From: a bacterium BRH_c32
GTDB taxonomy: Bacteria; Bacteroidota; Ignavibacteria; Ignavibacteriales; Melioribacteraceae
Assembly (NCBI GenBank): GCA_001516025.1
Contig: LOEU01000030.1
Location: 81,612-145,611 of the forward strand
DNA: 64,000 nucleotides
Direction of reading: 5' to 3'
Both the position numbers and the translations under genes were made by a program. The notes under the pieces were generated by a model. That model saw only the letters and a list, made by a program, of their open reading frames with translations. It was not told the origin of the DNA and did not search any database. Each line of letters opens with the position of its first letter. The stretch's first letter is position 1. This document shows, one piece after another, positions 17,101-26,496 of the stretch.

Positions 17101-20100
17101 ATGCCAAAATCAGTAAAACTAATTTTCTTACTACTAATAATCCTTCTTACCATTGTTTTTACACCGGTCCAAATCTATTCACAGACAGTCTCTGAAAGAA
17201 TTGAATCACTCATTTCTCAAATGACACTCGAAGAGAAAATACTTCAGCTCCATGCCGAAGGAGGATTTAACACTGCTGATAATAATAGATTAAATATTCC
17301 CGGTTTTATTATGGCAGATGGTCCTCATGGAGTAAGAGATGGTTTAGCTACTTCTTTTCCGGTTGGTATTTCTATGTCGGCTACATTCGATCCTGATCTA
17401 ATGGAAAGAGTGGGAATGGCTATGGGCAAAGAATTCCGTGGCAAAGGAAAACATCAGGCATTGGGACCTTGTCTAGATCTTACACGCGATCCCAGAAACG
17501 GTAGAACTCCCGAAAGCGGAGGTGAAGACCCATATCTGATTGCGAAAATTAATACAGCGCTCGTTAAGGGCATTCAATCGGCAGGCGTTATTGCCACGAT
17601 AAAACATTATAATGCCACTCATAAACAGATTGGAAGAATGAGTAATAATTATACTGTCGGAGACCCGATGTTGATGACGGCTTATGGATTTAGCTTTCGC
17701 TCCGCACTTCAAGATGGAGGTGCCTTTTCGATCATGAGTGCCTATAATAAAATAAACGATCAGTTCGCTTCCGAGAATAAAAATTTACTTACTACAATAC
17801 TCAGAAATAATTGGGGATTCCCATTTTATGTAGTTTCAGATTGGGGAGCAATTCATAATTCAGAACTCGCAATAAAAGCAGGCTGTGATGTTTGTATGGG
17901 GAGCGAAAATTATGAAAATGATCTCTTGAATTTAGTTAATAGTGGTGCTGTTTCCCTTAATGTTATTAATGAAGCCGTAAGAAATGTTTTAAGAACAAAA
18001 ATATTAGCAGGAATGTTAGATTATTATCCTTCAGGAGATCCGGCTGACGTAAATAGTTTTGACCATCAAGCACTTGCACTCGAAGCAGGTTTGAAAAGTT
18101 TGGTATTGCTAAAAAATGAAGATAACTTTTTACCATTAGATAAGAGAAAAATTAATAAAGTTACAGTTGTTGGTCCAAATGCAAATTCTCTTCCTTTAGA
18201 TGGAGCGGGAAGTGCTTATGTATCTCCTTTTTACACCGTTACACCGAGACAAGGAATTGAAAATTATCTAGGTGCTTCGAAAGTTTTTTATGCTAAAGGA
18301 GTAGAGCTATCGGGAAATTATTCAACTGATCTTGGAGTTGCATTAACGGAAGCAAAAAATTCTGACTTAGTAATATATTTCGGAGGATTGGATTCTTCTC
18401 AAGAAGGTGAAGGATTTGATCGCTCTAATGGTTCAATAATGCTTCCCGGTAAACAAAATGATTTTATAAAACAGCTTAGATCCGTTAATACAAATGTAGT
18501 GGTTGTTTTAATTAGTGGAGGCATCTGCTCTGTATCTCCTTTTGTAAATGATGCAAAATCGATATTATATGCTTTCTATCCGGGACAGGAAGGGGGCAAT
18601 GCAATTGCGCAAGTTCTATTCGGCGATTATAATCCGGCAGGGAGATTGCCCGTTACAATGCCCGTTAATGATAGCCAAATTACAAATGAAATAACTGATT
18701 TTGATTTTAATAATGATTATGCATGTGGTTATCGTTATTATGATAAAAATGAAATCACTCCACAGTATTCTTTTGGATATGGTCTTAGTTATACTCAATT
18801 CCGGTATTCAAATTTTGCAATTTCTCCAGATGGAGGAACGACAGGTGATATTTATGAAGTGAGTTTTGATCTTAAGAATATAGGTTCAAGAGAAGGCGAA
18901 GAAGTTGCTCAGCTATATTTGTCCTATAAAGGGGCTGATGACTTAGTCCCTCCGGTTAAAGAGCTTAAAGGTTTTAAAAGAGTTCATTTAGATGCCGGTG
19001 AAACCAAGACTATTAAGATGTTGGTTACTGCAAATGAATTATACCGATATAATAATAATTCAGATGCTAAAATCTATCAAGTACCATCCGGATATTTCAC
19101 TTTCCGAGTAGGAGGTTCGTCTGATAATCTTCCTTTAGAAAAAACAATTCATATTGCCTGGCGTTCAATTAGATCTGATTTACAGATTGCAAATATATGG
19201 ACTATGCCACGCTTTCCATTAAAAGGACAGCAGGTTCATTTTATTGCTTCGGTAATAAATAGAGGGAGCGGATCGAGTCCAAAGGGACAATTTTTACAAG
19301 TTAATTTTTTAGTCAATGGAGTGAAAATTTGCGAAGCTATTAATTTCTCAGGTTCAATTCCTGCCGGTGGAATGCAGATGATTGAAGGTAATGTCGGAGA
19401 TGGTGCGGGACCTAATTATTGGACTGCCGGAGAACCGGGTGAATATACGGTTGAAGCAATTGTTGATCTTCCCAATACTGTTAATGAGGATGTGGAAGGG
19501 AATAATAGCAAAACGGTTAAGCTAGAAGTTTATCCTGAACCTGCAATAAATTTAGCTTTAGGAAAATCTGTTACTGCAACTTCCTCTGAAAGTAATTTAT
19601 ATCCTGCAAATAATATTACTGATGGTAATTATGGTACTCGTTGGTCTTCAAAATTTACTGATCCTCAGTCGGTAACAATTGATCTAGGTTCTGTTATGGA
19701 TTTTAACCAAATTAAATTATTCTGGGAAGCTGCTTACGGAAAAAATTATATAATCCAAGTATCTGATGATCAATCTAATTGGAAAACTATTATCACAAAA
19801 GTTGATGGTCATGGAAATATCGAAAAATATGATATAGCCACATCCGGTAGATATATAAAATTCATAGGAACTGAACGTGGTACTGAATATGGCTATTCGC
19901 TTTATGAAATAGAAGTTTATAAAGTTATTAAACCCGTTTCGGTTGATGATGAAAAAAAAAGCGCACTGCCGATAAATTTCAAATTGAACAATAATTATCC
20001 AAATCCATTTAATCCAACGACAACTATTGAATATCAGCTTCCAAAGGAGGGGATTGTAAAAATAGAGATTTATAATTCACTTGGGCAGTTAGTGAAAGTA

Positions 20101-20250
20101 TTAACTGATTCTTTTCAGAATGCAGGTATTCATACTATTAAGTGGAATGGAAAGGATACCTATGGTACTTCAGTAGCAAGTGGAATCTATTTTTATAGAA
20201 TGAATACTGAAGGATTTACTCTCGTAAAAAAAATGATGCTTTTGAAATAA
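17101..20250 (+). CDS. Secreted GH3 beta-glycosidase with CARDB, discoidin and type IX sorting domains
   Basis: 1049 residues. A signal peptide occupies about 1-28 (ends QIYSQT). GH3 N-terminal domain about 33-300: IPGFIMADGPHGVRDG, LGPCLDLTRDPRNGRTPESG, IKHYNATHKQ, and nucleophile Asp near 247 in VVSDWGAIHNSE. GH3 C-terminal domain about 320-560, Fn3-like domain about 590-680. A CARDB-like beta domain follows (about 695-810, VHFIASVINRGSGSSPKGQF). An F5/8-type discoidin/CBM32 domain spans about 815-940 (NLALGKSVTATSSES, WSSKFTDPQSVTIDLG). The type A sorting domain is at 960-1049 (NNNYPNPFNPTTTIEYQLP, ending KKMMLLK). It should act outside the cell on beta-linked oligosaccharides, tethered or released by type IX secretion. 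Exact sugar specificity cannot be read from the sequence. Confidence 0.93.
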   Translation: MPKSVKLIFLLLIILLTIVFTPVQIYSQTVSERIESLISQMTLEEKILQLHAEGGFNTADNNRLNIPGFIMADGPHGVRDGLATSFPVGISMSATFDPDLMERVGMAMGKEFRGKGKHQALGPCLDLTRDPRNGRTPESGGEDPYLIAKINTALVKGIQSAGVIATIKHYNATHKQIGRMSNNYTVGDPMLMTAYGFSFRSALQDGGAFSIMSAYNKINDQFASENKNLLTTILRNNWGFPFYVVSDWGAIHNSELAIKAGCDVCMGSENYENDLLNLVNSGAVSLNVINEAVRNVLRTKILAGMLDYYPSGDPADVNSFDHQALALEAGLKSLVLLKNEDNFLPLDKRKINKVTVVGPNANSLPLDGAGSAYVSPFYTVTPRQGIENYLGASKVFYAKGVELSGNYSTDLGVALTEAKNSDLVIYFGGLDSSQEGEGFDRSNGSIMLPGKQNDFIKQLRSVNTNVVVVLISGGICSVSPFVNDAKSILYAFYPGQEGGNAIAQVLFGDYNPAGRLPVTMPVNDSQITNEITDFDFNNDYACGYRYYDKNEITPQYSFGYGLSYTQFRYSNFAISPDGGTTGDIYEVSFDLKNIGSREGEEVAQLYLSYKGADDLVPPVKELKGFKRVHLDAGETKTIKMLVTANELYRYNNNSDAKIYQVPSGYFTFRVGGSSDNLPLEKTIHIAWRSIRSDLQIANIWTMPRFPLKGQQVHFIASVINRGSGSSPKGQFLQVNFLVNGVKICEAINFSGSIPAGGMQMIEGNVGDGAGPNYWTAGEPGEYTVEAIVDLPNTVNEDVEGNNSKTVKLEVYPEPAINLALGKSVTATSSESNLYPANNITDGNYGTRWSSKFTDPQSVTIDLGSVMDFNQIKLFWEAAYGKNYIIQVSDDQSNWKTIITKVDGHGNIEKYDIATSGRYIKFIGTERGTEYGYSLYEIEVYKVIKPVSVDDEKKSALPINFKLNNNYPNPFNPTTTIEYQLPKEGIVKIEIYNSLGQLVKVLTDSFQNAGIHTIKWNGKDTYGTSVASGIYFYRMNTEGFTLVKKMMLLK

Positions 20251-20260
20251 TTACAACTAA

Positions 20261-20289
20261 CTCGGCCGTGAAGTTCTTTCACGACCGAG
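20261..20289. terminator. Bidirectional hairpin between convergent genes
   Basis: CTCGGCCGTGAA and TTCACGACCGAG pair over 12 positions with one mismatch around a 5-nt loop, between the GH3 gene and the convergent TonB-domain gene. T tracts are weak on both sides. Confidence 0.6.
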
Positions 20290-20323
20290 GTTACTCTAAC
20301 TTTAAGTGAGATATATTATAAAT

Positions 20324-21100
20324 TTATTGCAGCTTGAACATAATAGGAATTGCCACTTCGCACTTTACAGGTTTCCCTTTTATTAAACCCGGTTTGAATT
20401 TTGCTTGCATTACTGCTTTCTCTGCCGCTTCATCTAAACCGTTTCCGGCACCTTTAATTACCTTTGTACCAACCACATCGCCATTCTGATCTATAAAAGC
20501 TTTTACAAATACTCTTCCTTCTATTCCTGCTTTTTTTGCTTCTTCGGGATAAACAATATTTTTTGCAATAGCTGCAACACCTCCGATAAGTTCAGGCATT
20601 TGCTCTGCTTGGATAAAATATGAATCATTATTGCTTCCAAATATTCCGACTGTTGGAAGATTGGAGAATGTTAATTCATATTTATTATTAGAATTTTTAG
20701 ATGCACTAAATTCCCAAGAAAATTGAAAATTTTTATTTTCTCCATTCTCTTGATACGAAGTGAAATTCCAGTTTTTTACTTTTTCATAAATTAATTTATC
20801 TAAATCGGGAGAAACACTTTTTACCACTTTAAGTTTGGAGAATGAACCATCACCATTTGCATAAATGATATATTCAAAATTTAATGTCTCATCCATCCCC
20901 GAATATTCTGATAATAGCTGATTTAATCCCTTTGTTAAATTTTCTGCGAATAACGGATCGGTAACTAATCTGCTGCTTACCGATTCTGCTTCAAGCATTT
21001 TAAATTCTTTAGCATAACTTGGGATAAAAGAATCACTGCTATTGCTTTGACAGCTTGTAAGTGTTACAGCAAAAATTAGAAATGCAATAAGATTTTTCAT
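20324..21100 (-). CDS. Lipoprotein with C-terminal TonB domain
   Basis: 258 residues. The signal peptide ends in a lipobox (VTLTSC), so it is lipid-anchored after secretion. The last about 85 residues (YPEEAKKAGIEGRVFVKAFI, then DQNGDVVGTKVIKGAG and AVMQAKFKPGLIKGKPV) are a TonB C-terminal domain of the Bacteroidota kind. The middle region resembles a second, diverged copy (FEYIIYANGDGSFSKLKVVKS, LIYEKVKNWNFTSYQ). It lacks the inner-membrane anchor and Pro-rich linker of a classical TonB, so energy transduction is doubtful; a periplasmic adaptor role is possible. It is the last gene after an ECF sigma and an anti-sigma-like gene, 10 nt downstream. Confidence 0.88.
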   Translation of the reverse strand: MKNLIAFLIFAVTLTSCQSNSSDSFIPSYAKEFKMLEAESVSSRLVTDPLFAENLTKGLNQLLSEYSGMDETLNFEYIIYANGDGSFSKLKVVKSVSPDLDKLIYEKVKNWNFTSYQENGENKNFQFSWEFSASKNSNNKYELTFSNLPTVGIFGSNNDSYFIQAEQMPELIGGVAAIAKNIVYPEEAKKAGIEGRVFVKAFIDQNGDVVGTKVIKGAGNGLDEAAEKAVMQAKFKPGLIKGKPVKCEVAIPIMFKLQ

Positions 21101-21110
21101 TTTAGTTCCC

Positions 21111-21581
21111 TCATAGTTTATTTGATGTTATAATTATAGTTCCTTCCTTTGGAGATTTAATCTCTGCCGTAGGAATTGAATTGATTAATAGTTTAATCAT
21201 CTGTTCCTGATTCTCAACTTGTCTTACAGTTTTTTCAAGTTGAATGGAATTAATACGTGATTCATTTATAAAAAAGATTGAAAGAAGTAATAGCATAGCC
21301 ACAAGAAGATAAGCGGAATATTTTGGGATTTTATTTTGAATTGAATACACATCTTTGCGTTGTTTAATACTTGTTAGCGAGCTTAATATTTTCGAATCAA
21401 GTGAAGGAGGAAATGCTTCATTCAGTTTTTGAAATTCGTTTTTAAGGTAACTACATTTTTTGAAATACTCCCTAAGATTTTCATCCATTGAAAGTTGTGT
21501 AAATAAAAAACCCTCTTTCGATTTATCTAACTCTCCATCAATAAATTCATTTATCATTATTTCTAATTCATTGTTTTTCAT
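21111..21581 (-). CDS. Anti-sigma factor-like single-TM protein
   Basis: 156 residues. The N-terminal part (about 1-75) is helical and begins ELEIMINEFIDGELDKSKEG, similar to the start of zinc-less anti-sigma domains. One TM segment (SAYLLVAMLLLLSIFFI, about 89-105) and a short periplasmic tail with a coiled-coil look follow. Its ATG overlaps the stop of the sigma gene (ATGA), the usual layout of an ECF sigma factor and its membrane-bound antagonist. No H-x3-C-x2-C zinc motif is present. Function inferred from size, topology and position. Confidence 0.75.
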   Translation of the reverse strand: MKNNELEIMINEFIDGELDKSKEGFLFTQLSMDENLREYFKKCSYLKNEFQKLNEAFPPSLDSKILSSLTSIKQRKDVYSIQNKIPKYSAYLLVAMLLLLSIFFINESRINSIQLEKTVRQVENQEQMIKLLINSIPTAEIKSPKEGTIIITSNKL

Positions 21582-22123
21582 AATAGATCTCCGGTATCAA
21601 AAATATTTTCTAATTGCTTAATTAATTTTTGCCTTGTTTTATAAAGTCGGCTTTTTACGAGTTCTTCATCAATTTCCATAATTGAAGCAATCTCTTTATA
21701 TGACAGTTTTGAATATTCTTTCAAGAAAAATGGTTCACTTTGTGCAGGAGGAATCTTCCTTAATTCATTAAGTACAATATCCTTAAGCTCTTTCTTCTCA
21801 TATTCGTAATAATAATTCGTGTTATCGCTTGCAATATTTTCATTTTCATTTATATCATAATATTCCAAATGTTCGGTTCTTACTTTTTTCTTTCTCAAGT
21901 AACTAAATATTTCGTTCCGGGTTGTCTTAAATAGCCAGTAGCTGATTGAATCAAAATTATTAATCGAATCCATGTTCTGAAATAATTTCAAAAAAACATT
22001 CTGAATAATATCTTGTGAAATGGAGCGATTATTTAACATTTTGACGCAATAATTATATAATCCCTCCTTATAGCGATTATATAGAATTGTAAACTGAATT
22101 ATATTTTGGCTCTCATTTCTCAC
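21578..22123 (-). CDS. ECF-type RNA polymerase sigma factor
   Basis: 181 residues. Sigma region 2 spans FTILYNRYKEGLYNYCVKML to ISYWLFKTTRNEIFSYLRKK, and sigma region 4 is RKIPPAQSEPFFLKEYSKLS followed by YKEIASIMEIDEELVKSRLY. The first gene of a leftward three-gene operon with the anti-sigma-like protein and a TonB-domain lipoprotein. It is divergent from the MacAB-like export operon across 153 bases, which may contain promoters for both. Regulon unknown. Confidence 0.93.
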   Translation of the reverse strand: MRNESQNIIQFTILYNRYKEGLYNYCVKMLNNRSISQDIIQNVFLKLFQNMDSINNFDSISYWLFKTTRNEIFSYLRKKKVRTEHLEYYDINENENIASDNTNYYYEYEKKELKDIVLNELRKIPPAQSEPFFLKEYSKLSYKEIASIMEIDEELVKSRLYKTRQKLIKQLENIFDTGDLL

Positions 22124-22276
22124 AAATTCATTTTCCTTATACCTTAAAGATGTTTCAATTTCTTAAAAGTTGCTATCAAAACTATTTTAAAATCCGCTCG
22201 TCTAAATTTTTATTGAAATTTAGAAATTATATTATCAATTTAACTTCTTGGGGTTTTTAAAATATTAGGAATTTAT

Positions 22277-23452
22277 ATGTCAGAAAACAAAGTTGATTTA
22301 TCTTCTTTAAAAATCAATCGTAATCAAGAAAAACGTGTCAATGAGAAAAAATATTTAAAACCAATAATTATTACTCTTTTTGTTGTAGTGATAATAGCAA
22401 TTGGTTATTTCTTCTTTCAATCATTGGTGAGCGGTGAAATAGAAGTAACTGAAACAAAAGCCTCTGTAATTTCATCCTCTGAAACCTCTGCTGTTTTAAC
22501 AGCTTCAGGATATGTTGTAGCACAAAGGAAAGCTGCCGTTGCTTCGAAGGGTACGGGAAGATTAGTGTTTCTTGGTGTCGAAGAAGGAGACCCTGTATAT
22601 AAAAATCAAATTATAGCAAGATTAGAAGATAGTGATATAAAGGCACAGCTCGCACAAGCTCAAGCAAATTTACTCCTTCAGCAAGCCGGTTTAAAAGAAG
22701 CAACTAATCAATTTGAGAGAAGCAAAACTCTGCTTAAAACAAACTCTTCTACACAATCGGAAGTCGATGCGGCAGAAGCTCGATATCTTACTATTCTTGC
22801 ATCTATCGAACTTGCAAAAGCTTCTGTAACTGCATCAGAAGTGGCTATGGAAAATACTTTAATCCGAGCCCCATTCAATGGCACTGTTCTTACGAAGAAT
22901 GCAGATGTCGGCGAGATAGTTGCTCCATTTGCTGCCAGTGCATCTTCTAAAGCGGCAGTTGTAACAATTGCAGATATGGCTTCATTGCAGATGGAAACGG
23001 ATGTTTCTGAATCTAATATCTTTAGAATTAAACCGGGTCAAAGCTGCGAAATAACACTAGATGCCTATCCTAGAATTAAGTATCCCGGTCATGTAGCAAA
23101 AATAGTTCCCACTGCCGATAGAGGAAAAGCCACGGTTATGGTAAAGGTGGCTTTTAAGGAATATGATTCAAAAGTTCTTCCCGAAATGAGTGCTAAGGTT
23201 CTTTTCCTCGGCGACGAAATAAAAAATAATGAAGTAACTGAAATGCTTGTCGTTCCAATTTCGGCTGTTGTAAAGAAAAATGATAAATATTTTGTTTATA
23301 AAATTGTTAATGGAACAGCGGAGTTTACTCAATTTCAGTCCGGCAGAGAATCTGATGATTATATCGAAGTCCTTTCCGGTATTACGGAATCGGATAAATT
23401 AATTAATAATCCATCCGATAAAATTAAAGATGGCACTAAAATAAAATTATAA
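22277..23452 (+). CDS. Periplasmic adaptor (MacA/HlyD-type membrane fusion protein)
   Basis: 391 residues. A cytoplasmic N-tail, one TM (about 27-48), then a lipoyl-like half (TASGYVVAQRKAAVASKGTG, then GRLVFLGVEEGDPVYKNQII), an alpha hairpin rich in Ala/Gln (QAQANLLLQQAGLKEATNQF), second lipoyl half (LIRAPFNGTVLTKNADVGE) and beta-barrel. AGGAATT precedes the ATG. It is the first gene of an operon with an ABC ATPase and two FtsX-like permeases, as in MacAB-type efflux or lipoprotein-handling systems. No outer-membrane TolC partner in the window. Cargo unknown. Confidence 0.92.
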   Translation: MSENKVDLSSLKINRNQEKRVNEKKYLKPIIITLFVVVIIAIGYFFFQSLVSGEIEVTETKASVISSSETSAVLTASGYVVAQRKAAVASKGTGRLVFLGVEEGDPVYKNQIIARLEDSDIKAQLAQAQANLLLQQAGLKEATNQFERSKTLLKTNSSTQSEVDAAEARYLTILASIELAKASVTASEVAMENTLIRAPFNGTVLTKNADVGEIVAPFAASASSKAAVVTIADMASLQMETDVSESNIFRIKPGQSCEITLDAYPRIKYPGHVAKIVPTADRGKATVMVKVAFKEYDSKVLPEMSAKVLFLGDEIKNNEVTEMLVVPISAVVKKNDKYFVYKIVNGTAEFTQFQSGRESDDYIEVLSGITESDKLINNPSDKIKDGTKIKL

Positions 23453-23475
23453 TAAATATGTAGATCGGAGTAAAA

Positions 23476-24147
23476 ATGGCTGCAATAATAAAAGTAAAAG
23501 ATATTAATAAGTCGTACCAAAGAGATAACTTTGAAGTACCTGTACTTAATAATATTTCTCTTGATGTAGAAGAAGGAGAGTTTTTGGCTTTAATGGGTCC
23601 ATCGGGCTCCGGCAAAACTACTCTTCTAAATTTAATTGCTGGAATTGATAAACCGGATAAAGGAAGTATTTTAGTTGCCGATACCGATATTGCAAAATTA
23701 TCCGAATCGGAATTAGCAAAATGGCGTTCTCACAATGTCGGGTTTGTTTTTCAATTTTATAATTTAATTCCAGTACTTACCGCATTTGAAAATGTCGAAC
23801 TTCCGCTCCTACTTACAAATCTTACTAAAAAAGAAAGAAAGGAGCATGTTGTAGCTGCATTAACATTAGTGGGATTAGAAGATAGGATGAGTCATTACCC
23901 TAAACAATTATCAGGTGGTCAAGAGCAAAGGGTTGCCATTGCTAGGGCAATTGTAACCGATCCCGTAATAATTGTGGCTGATGAACCGACAGGCGATTTA
24001 GATAAAAAATCTGCCGATGATATTCTTCTTCTATTAGAAAGATTAAATAGCGAATATAAAAAGACAATTGTAATGGTAACTCACGATCCTAATGCTGCTT
24101 CTAAAGCTCATGTGCAGCGTCATCTCGATAAAGGTGATTTGGTATAG
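23476..24147 (+). CDS. ABC transporter ATP-binding protein (LolD/MacB type)
   Basis: 223 residues. Walker [12 protein letters not shown] (about residue 40), Q-loop [20 protein letters not shown] typical of the LolD/MacB/FtsE group, signature [15 protein letters not shown], Walker [13 protein letters not shown] and H-loop VTHDP are all present. Preceded by a GGAG Shine-Dalgarno 23 nt after the adaptor gene. It powers the two separate FtsX-like permeases that follow. Confidence 0.95.
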   Translation: MAAIIKVKDINKSYQRDNFEVPVLNNISLDVEEGEFLALMGPSGSGKTTLLNLIAGIDKPDKGSILVADTDIAKLSESELAKWRSHNVGFVFQFYNLIPVLTAFENVELPLLLTNLTKKERKEHVVAALTLVGLEDRMSHYPKQLSGGQEQRVAIARAIVTDPVIIVADEPTGDLDKKSADDILLLLERLNSEYKKTIVMVTHDPNAASKAHVQRHLDKGDLV

Positions 24148-24155
24148 GAGAACTT

Positions 24156-25316
24156 ATGAAAGTACTAAAATTAATGTTCAAAAATGCATTTAGGCATAAA
24201 CTGAGAACAAGCCTTACAATTGTTGGAATTGCAATTGCAGTAGTTGCATTTTCACTATTGAGGACAGTCGTAACGGTTTATAATGCAGGAGTGGATGCCT
24301 CGGCAGCAGATCGTTTAATCACTCGTCATGCAGTTTCATTTATCTTCCCTCTTCCATATTCATATAAAGATAAAATACAGCAGATCGATGGTGTGGAATT
24401 AGTTACACCGCTCAATTGGTTTCAAGGTGTTTATATCGATAAAGATCAATTCTTTGCTCGTTTAGCTGTTGATCCTGAAACTGTTTTTAAAGTTTATCCC
24501 GAATTTATTTTAACTAAAGAAGAGCTTGATAATTTTAAGAAGGAAAGAAATTCCTGTGTCATAGGAATAGAGATTGCAAAGCAATATAATCTTAAGATTG
24601 GTGATATTATGACAATCGATGGAGATATCTATCCCGGAAGATGGGATTTTGTCGTAAGGGGAATTTATAAACCAAAAGATAAAACTATCGATGGCACTCA
24701 AATGTTTTTTCAATATGATTACTTAAATGAAAGATTGGAAGCAGAATCTCCAATGAGAGCAAATGAAATCGGATGGTTTGCAATTAAAATTAAAGACCCA
24801 AATCGTTCTGCGGAGATTTCAGTAAAAGTGGATAAATTATTTAAGAATTCCTCGGCAGAAACAAAAACAGAAACCGAAAGAGCTTTTCAGCAAGGATTCT
24901 TATCTGCTGTAAGTGCAATTATCACGGCACTTAATTATCTCTCTTTTATAATCATTGGAATAATTTTACTTGTGCTTGCTAATACAATGATAATGGCTGC
25001 ACGTGAAAGAACACGAGAATATGCAGTAATGAAAACTCTTGGATTTTCGGCTAAGCATTTAGTGGGATTAATTATGGGTGAATCATTATTAATATCAATT
25101 CTCGGCGGAGGACTTGGTTTATTGCTTAGTTTCCCTGTCGTTGATGGTTTCGGTCAAGCTATTCCAAAAGGAATGTTTCCAATTTTTTACATCGAACCAA
25201 TTACAATAATTCTTGCGGTTACTGCTGCTTTATCAATCGGAATAATATCATCGATATTTCCATTGTTAAAAGCATTAAACACGAAGATTGTTGATGGTTT
25301 TAGGTTCGTAGGTTAG
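24156..25316 (+). CDS. ABC transporter permease, FtsX/MacB family (first of two)
   Basis: 386 residues. One TM near the N-terminus (SLTIVGIAIAVVAFSLL), a periplasmic MacB-like domain (about 45-260), then three C-terminal TM helices with the FtsX core (MAARERTREYAVMKTLGFSA, GLIMGESLLISILGGGLGLL). The gene begins 8 nt after the ATPase with AGGAG. It pairs with the next gene to form a probable heterodimeric permease. This type works as a mechanotransducer rather than a classical channel. Confidence 0.93.
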   Translation: MKVLKLMFKNAFRHKLRTSLTIVGIAIAVVAFSLLRTVVTVYNAGVDASAADRLITRHAVSFIFPLPYSYKDKIQQIDGVELVTPLNWFQGVYIDKDQFFARLAVDPETVFKVYPEFILTKEELDNFKKERNSCVIGIEIAKQYNLKIGDIMTIDGDIYPGRWDFVVRGIYKPKDKTIDGTQMFFQYDYLNERLEAESPMRANEIGWFAIKIKDPNRSAEISVKVDKLFKNSSAETKTETERAFQQGFLSAVSAIITALNYLSFIIIGIILLVLANTMIMAARERTREYAVMKTLGFSAKHLVGLIMGESLLISILGGGLGLLLSFPVVDGFGQAIPKGMFPIFYIEPITIILAVTAALSIGIISSIFPLLKALNTKIVDGFRFVG

Positions 25317-25324
25317 GAGCGAAT

Positions 25325-26494
25325 ATGAAAATACCAATTAAATATAGTTTGAGAAATTTTAAAGAGAGAAAACTTACAACCGGAATTACAATTCTAGGTA
25401 TAGCAATGGTTGTTTTTGTTTTTGCTGCTGTTCTGATGATGGCTTATGGAATTGAAAAGACTCTCGTTCAAACCGGTTCTGATGATAATGTGATTATTTT
25501 AAGGAAATCATCTACGGGTGAAATTTCGAGTATTCTACCTCCTGACGTTCAAAATATCGTGGCCTCTCTTCCTAATATAGCTAAGACTTCGGGAAATATT
25601 CCGGTAATCTCATATGAGCCGGTTGTTATTATAAATTTAGATAAAGTCGGCGGCGGATTAAGTAATATTATTGTTAGAGGTGTTTCTCCCGAATCAAAAA
25701 TACTTCGTCCTAATGTAAAACTTATTGAAGGAAGATTTTATAATAATGGCGCTCGCGAATTAATAGTTGGCAAATCTTTAGTTGGTACTTTTAAAAATTC
25801 TCAAATCGGCGAACAGATTAAATTTGCCGGAGGGTTCTGGAAAATTGTTGGAGTTTTTGAAGCATCAGGCGGTGGATTTGAAAGTGAATTTTGGGGCGAT
25901 TCGAAACAAGTGTTAGATGCCTTTAATAGAGGCAATACAGTTAGCACAATGACTCTGAAATTAAATACTGCCGATGAGTTTCCTCAATTTAAAAAAGAAT
26001 TTCTAAAGGATAGACGGCTAAAAGAATATGAACCAAAAATTGAAAAAGTCTATTTCGCAGAGCAATCAGAAACGATGGCGATGTTTATTCGTATTCTCGG
26101 AATCGTTGTAACGGTAATTTTTAGTATAGGCGCTACTATCGGAGCAATGATAACGATGTACTCGGCAGTAGCTAATCGCACAGTGGAAATTGGAACACTT
26201 CGTTCACTAGGTTTCAAAAGACGAAATATTCTGGCAGCATTTTTAATGGAATCATTATTAGTATCATTAATCGGTGCCGGGCTAGGAATTGTATTTGCTT
26301 CTATTCTTCAATTCTTCTCGATCAGTACTCTTAATTATGCTTCATTTGCTGAATTAAGTTTTAAATTTGCCATGTCGCCATCAATAATAATTTCATCATT
26401 AGTATTTGCTTCATTGATGGGAATACTAGGCGGATTCTTGCCGGCAGTAAGAGCAGCTAGATTGAATATAATTAAAGCACTTAGATCAATATAG
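25325..26494 (+). CDS. ABC transporter permease, FtsX/MacB family (second of two)
   Basis: 389 residues with the same plan as its upstream neighbour: N-terminal TM (ITILGIAMVVFVFAAVLMMA), periplasmic domain, and C-terminal FtsX core (ANRTVEIGTLRSLGFKRRNI, AFLMESLLVSLIGAGLGIVF). It starts 8 nt downstream with TAGGAG. The C-terminus nearly touches the convergent gene at 26497, leaving no room for a separate terminator. Confidence 0.93.
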   Translation: MKIPIKYSLRNFKERKLTTGITILGIAMVVFVFAAVLMMAYGIEKTLVQTGSDDNVIILRKSSTGEISSILPPDVQNIVASLPNIAKTSGNIPVISYEPVVIINLDKVGGGLSNIIVRGVSPESKILRPNVKLIEGRFYNNGARELIVGKSLVGTFKNSQIGEQIKFAGGFWKIVGVFEASGGGFESEFWGDSKQVLDAFNRGNTVSTMTLKLNTADEFPQFKKEFLKDRRLKEYEPKIEKVYFAEQSETMAMFIRILGIVVTVIFSIGATIGAMITMYSAVANRTVEIGTLRSLGFKRRNILAAFLMESLLVSLIGAGLGIVFASILQFFSISTLNYASFAELSFKFAMSPSIIISSLVFASLMGILGGFLPAVRAARLNIIKALRSI

Positions 26495-26496
26495 AG

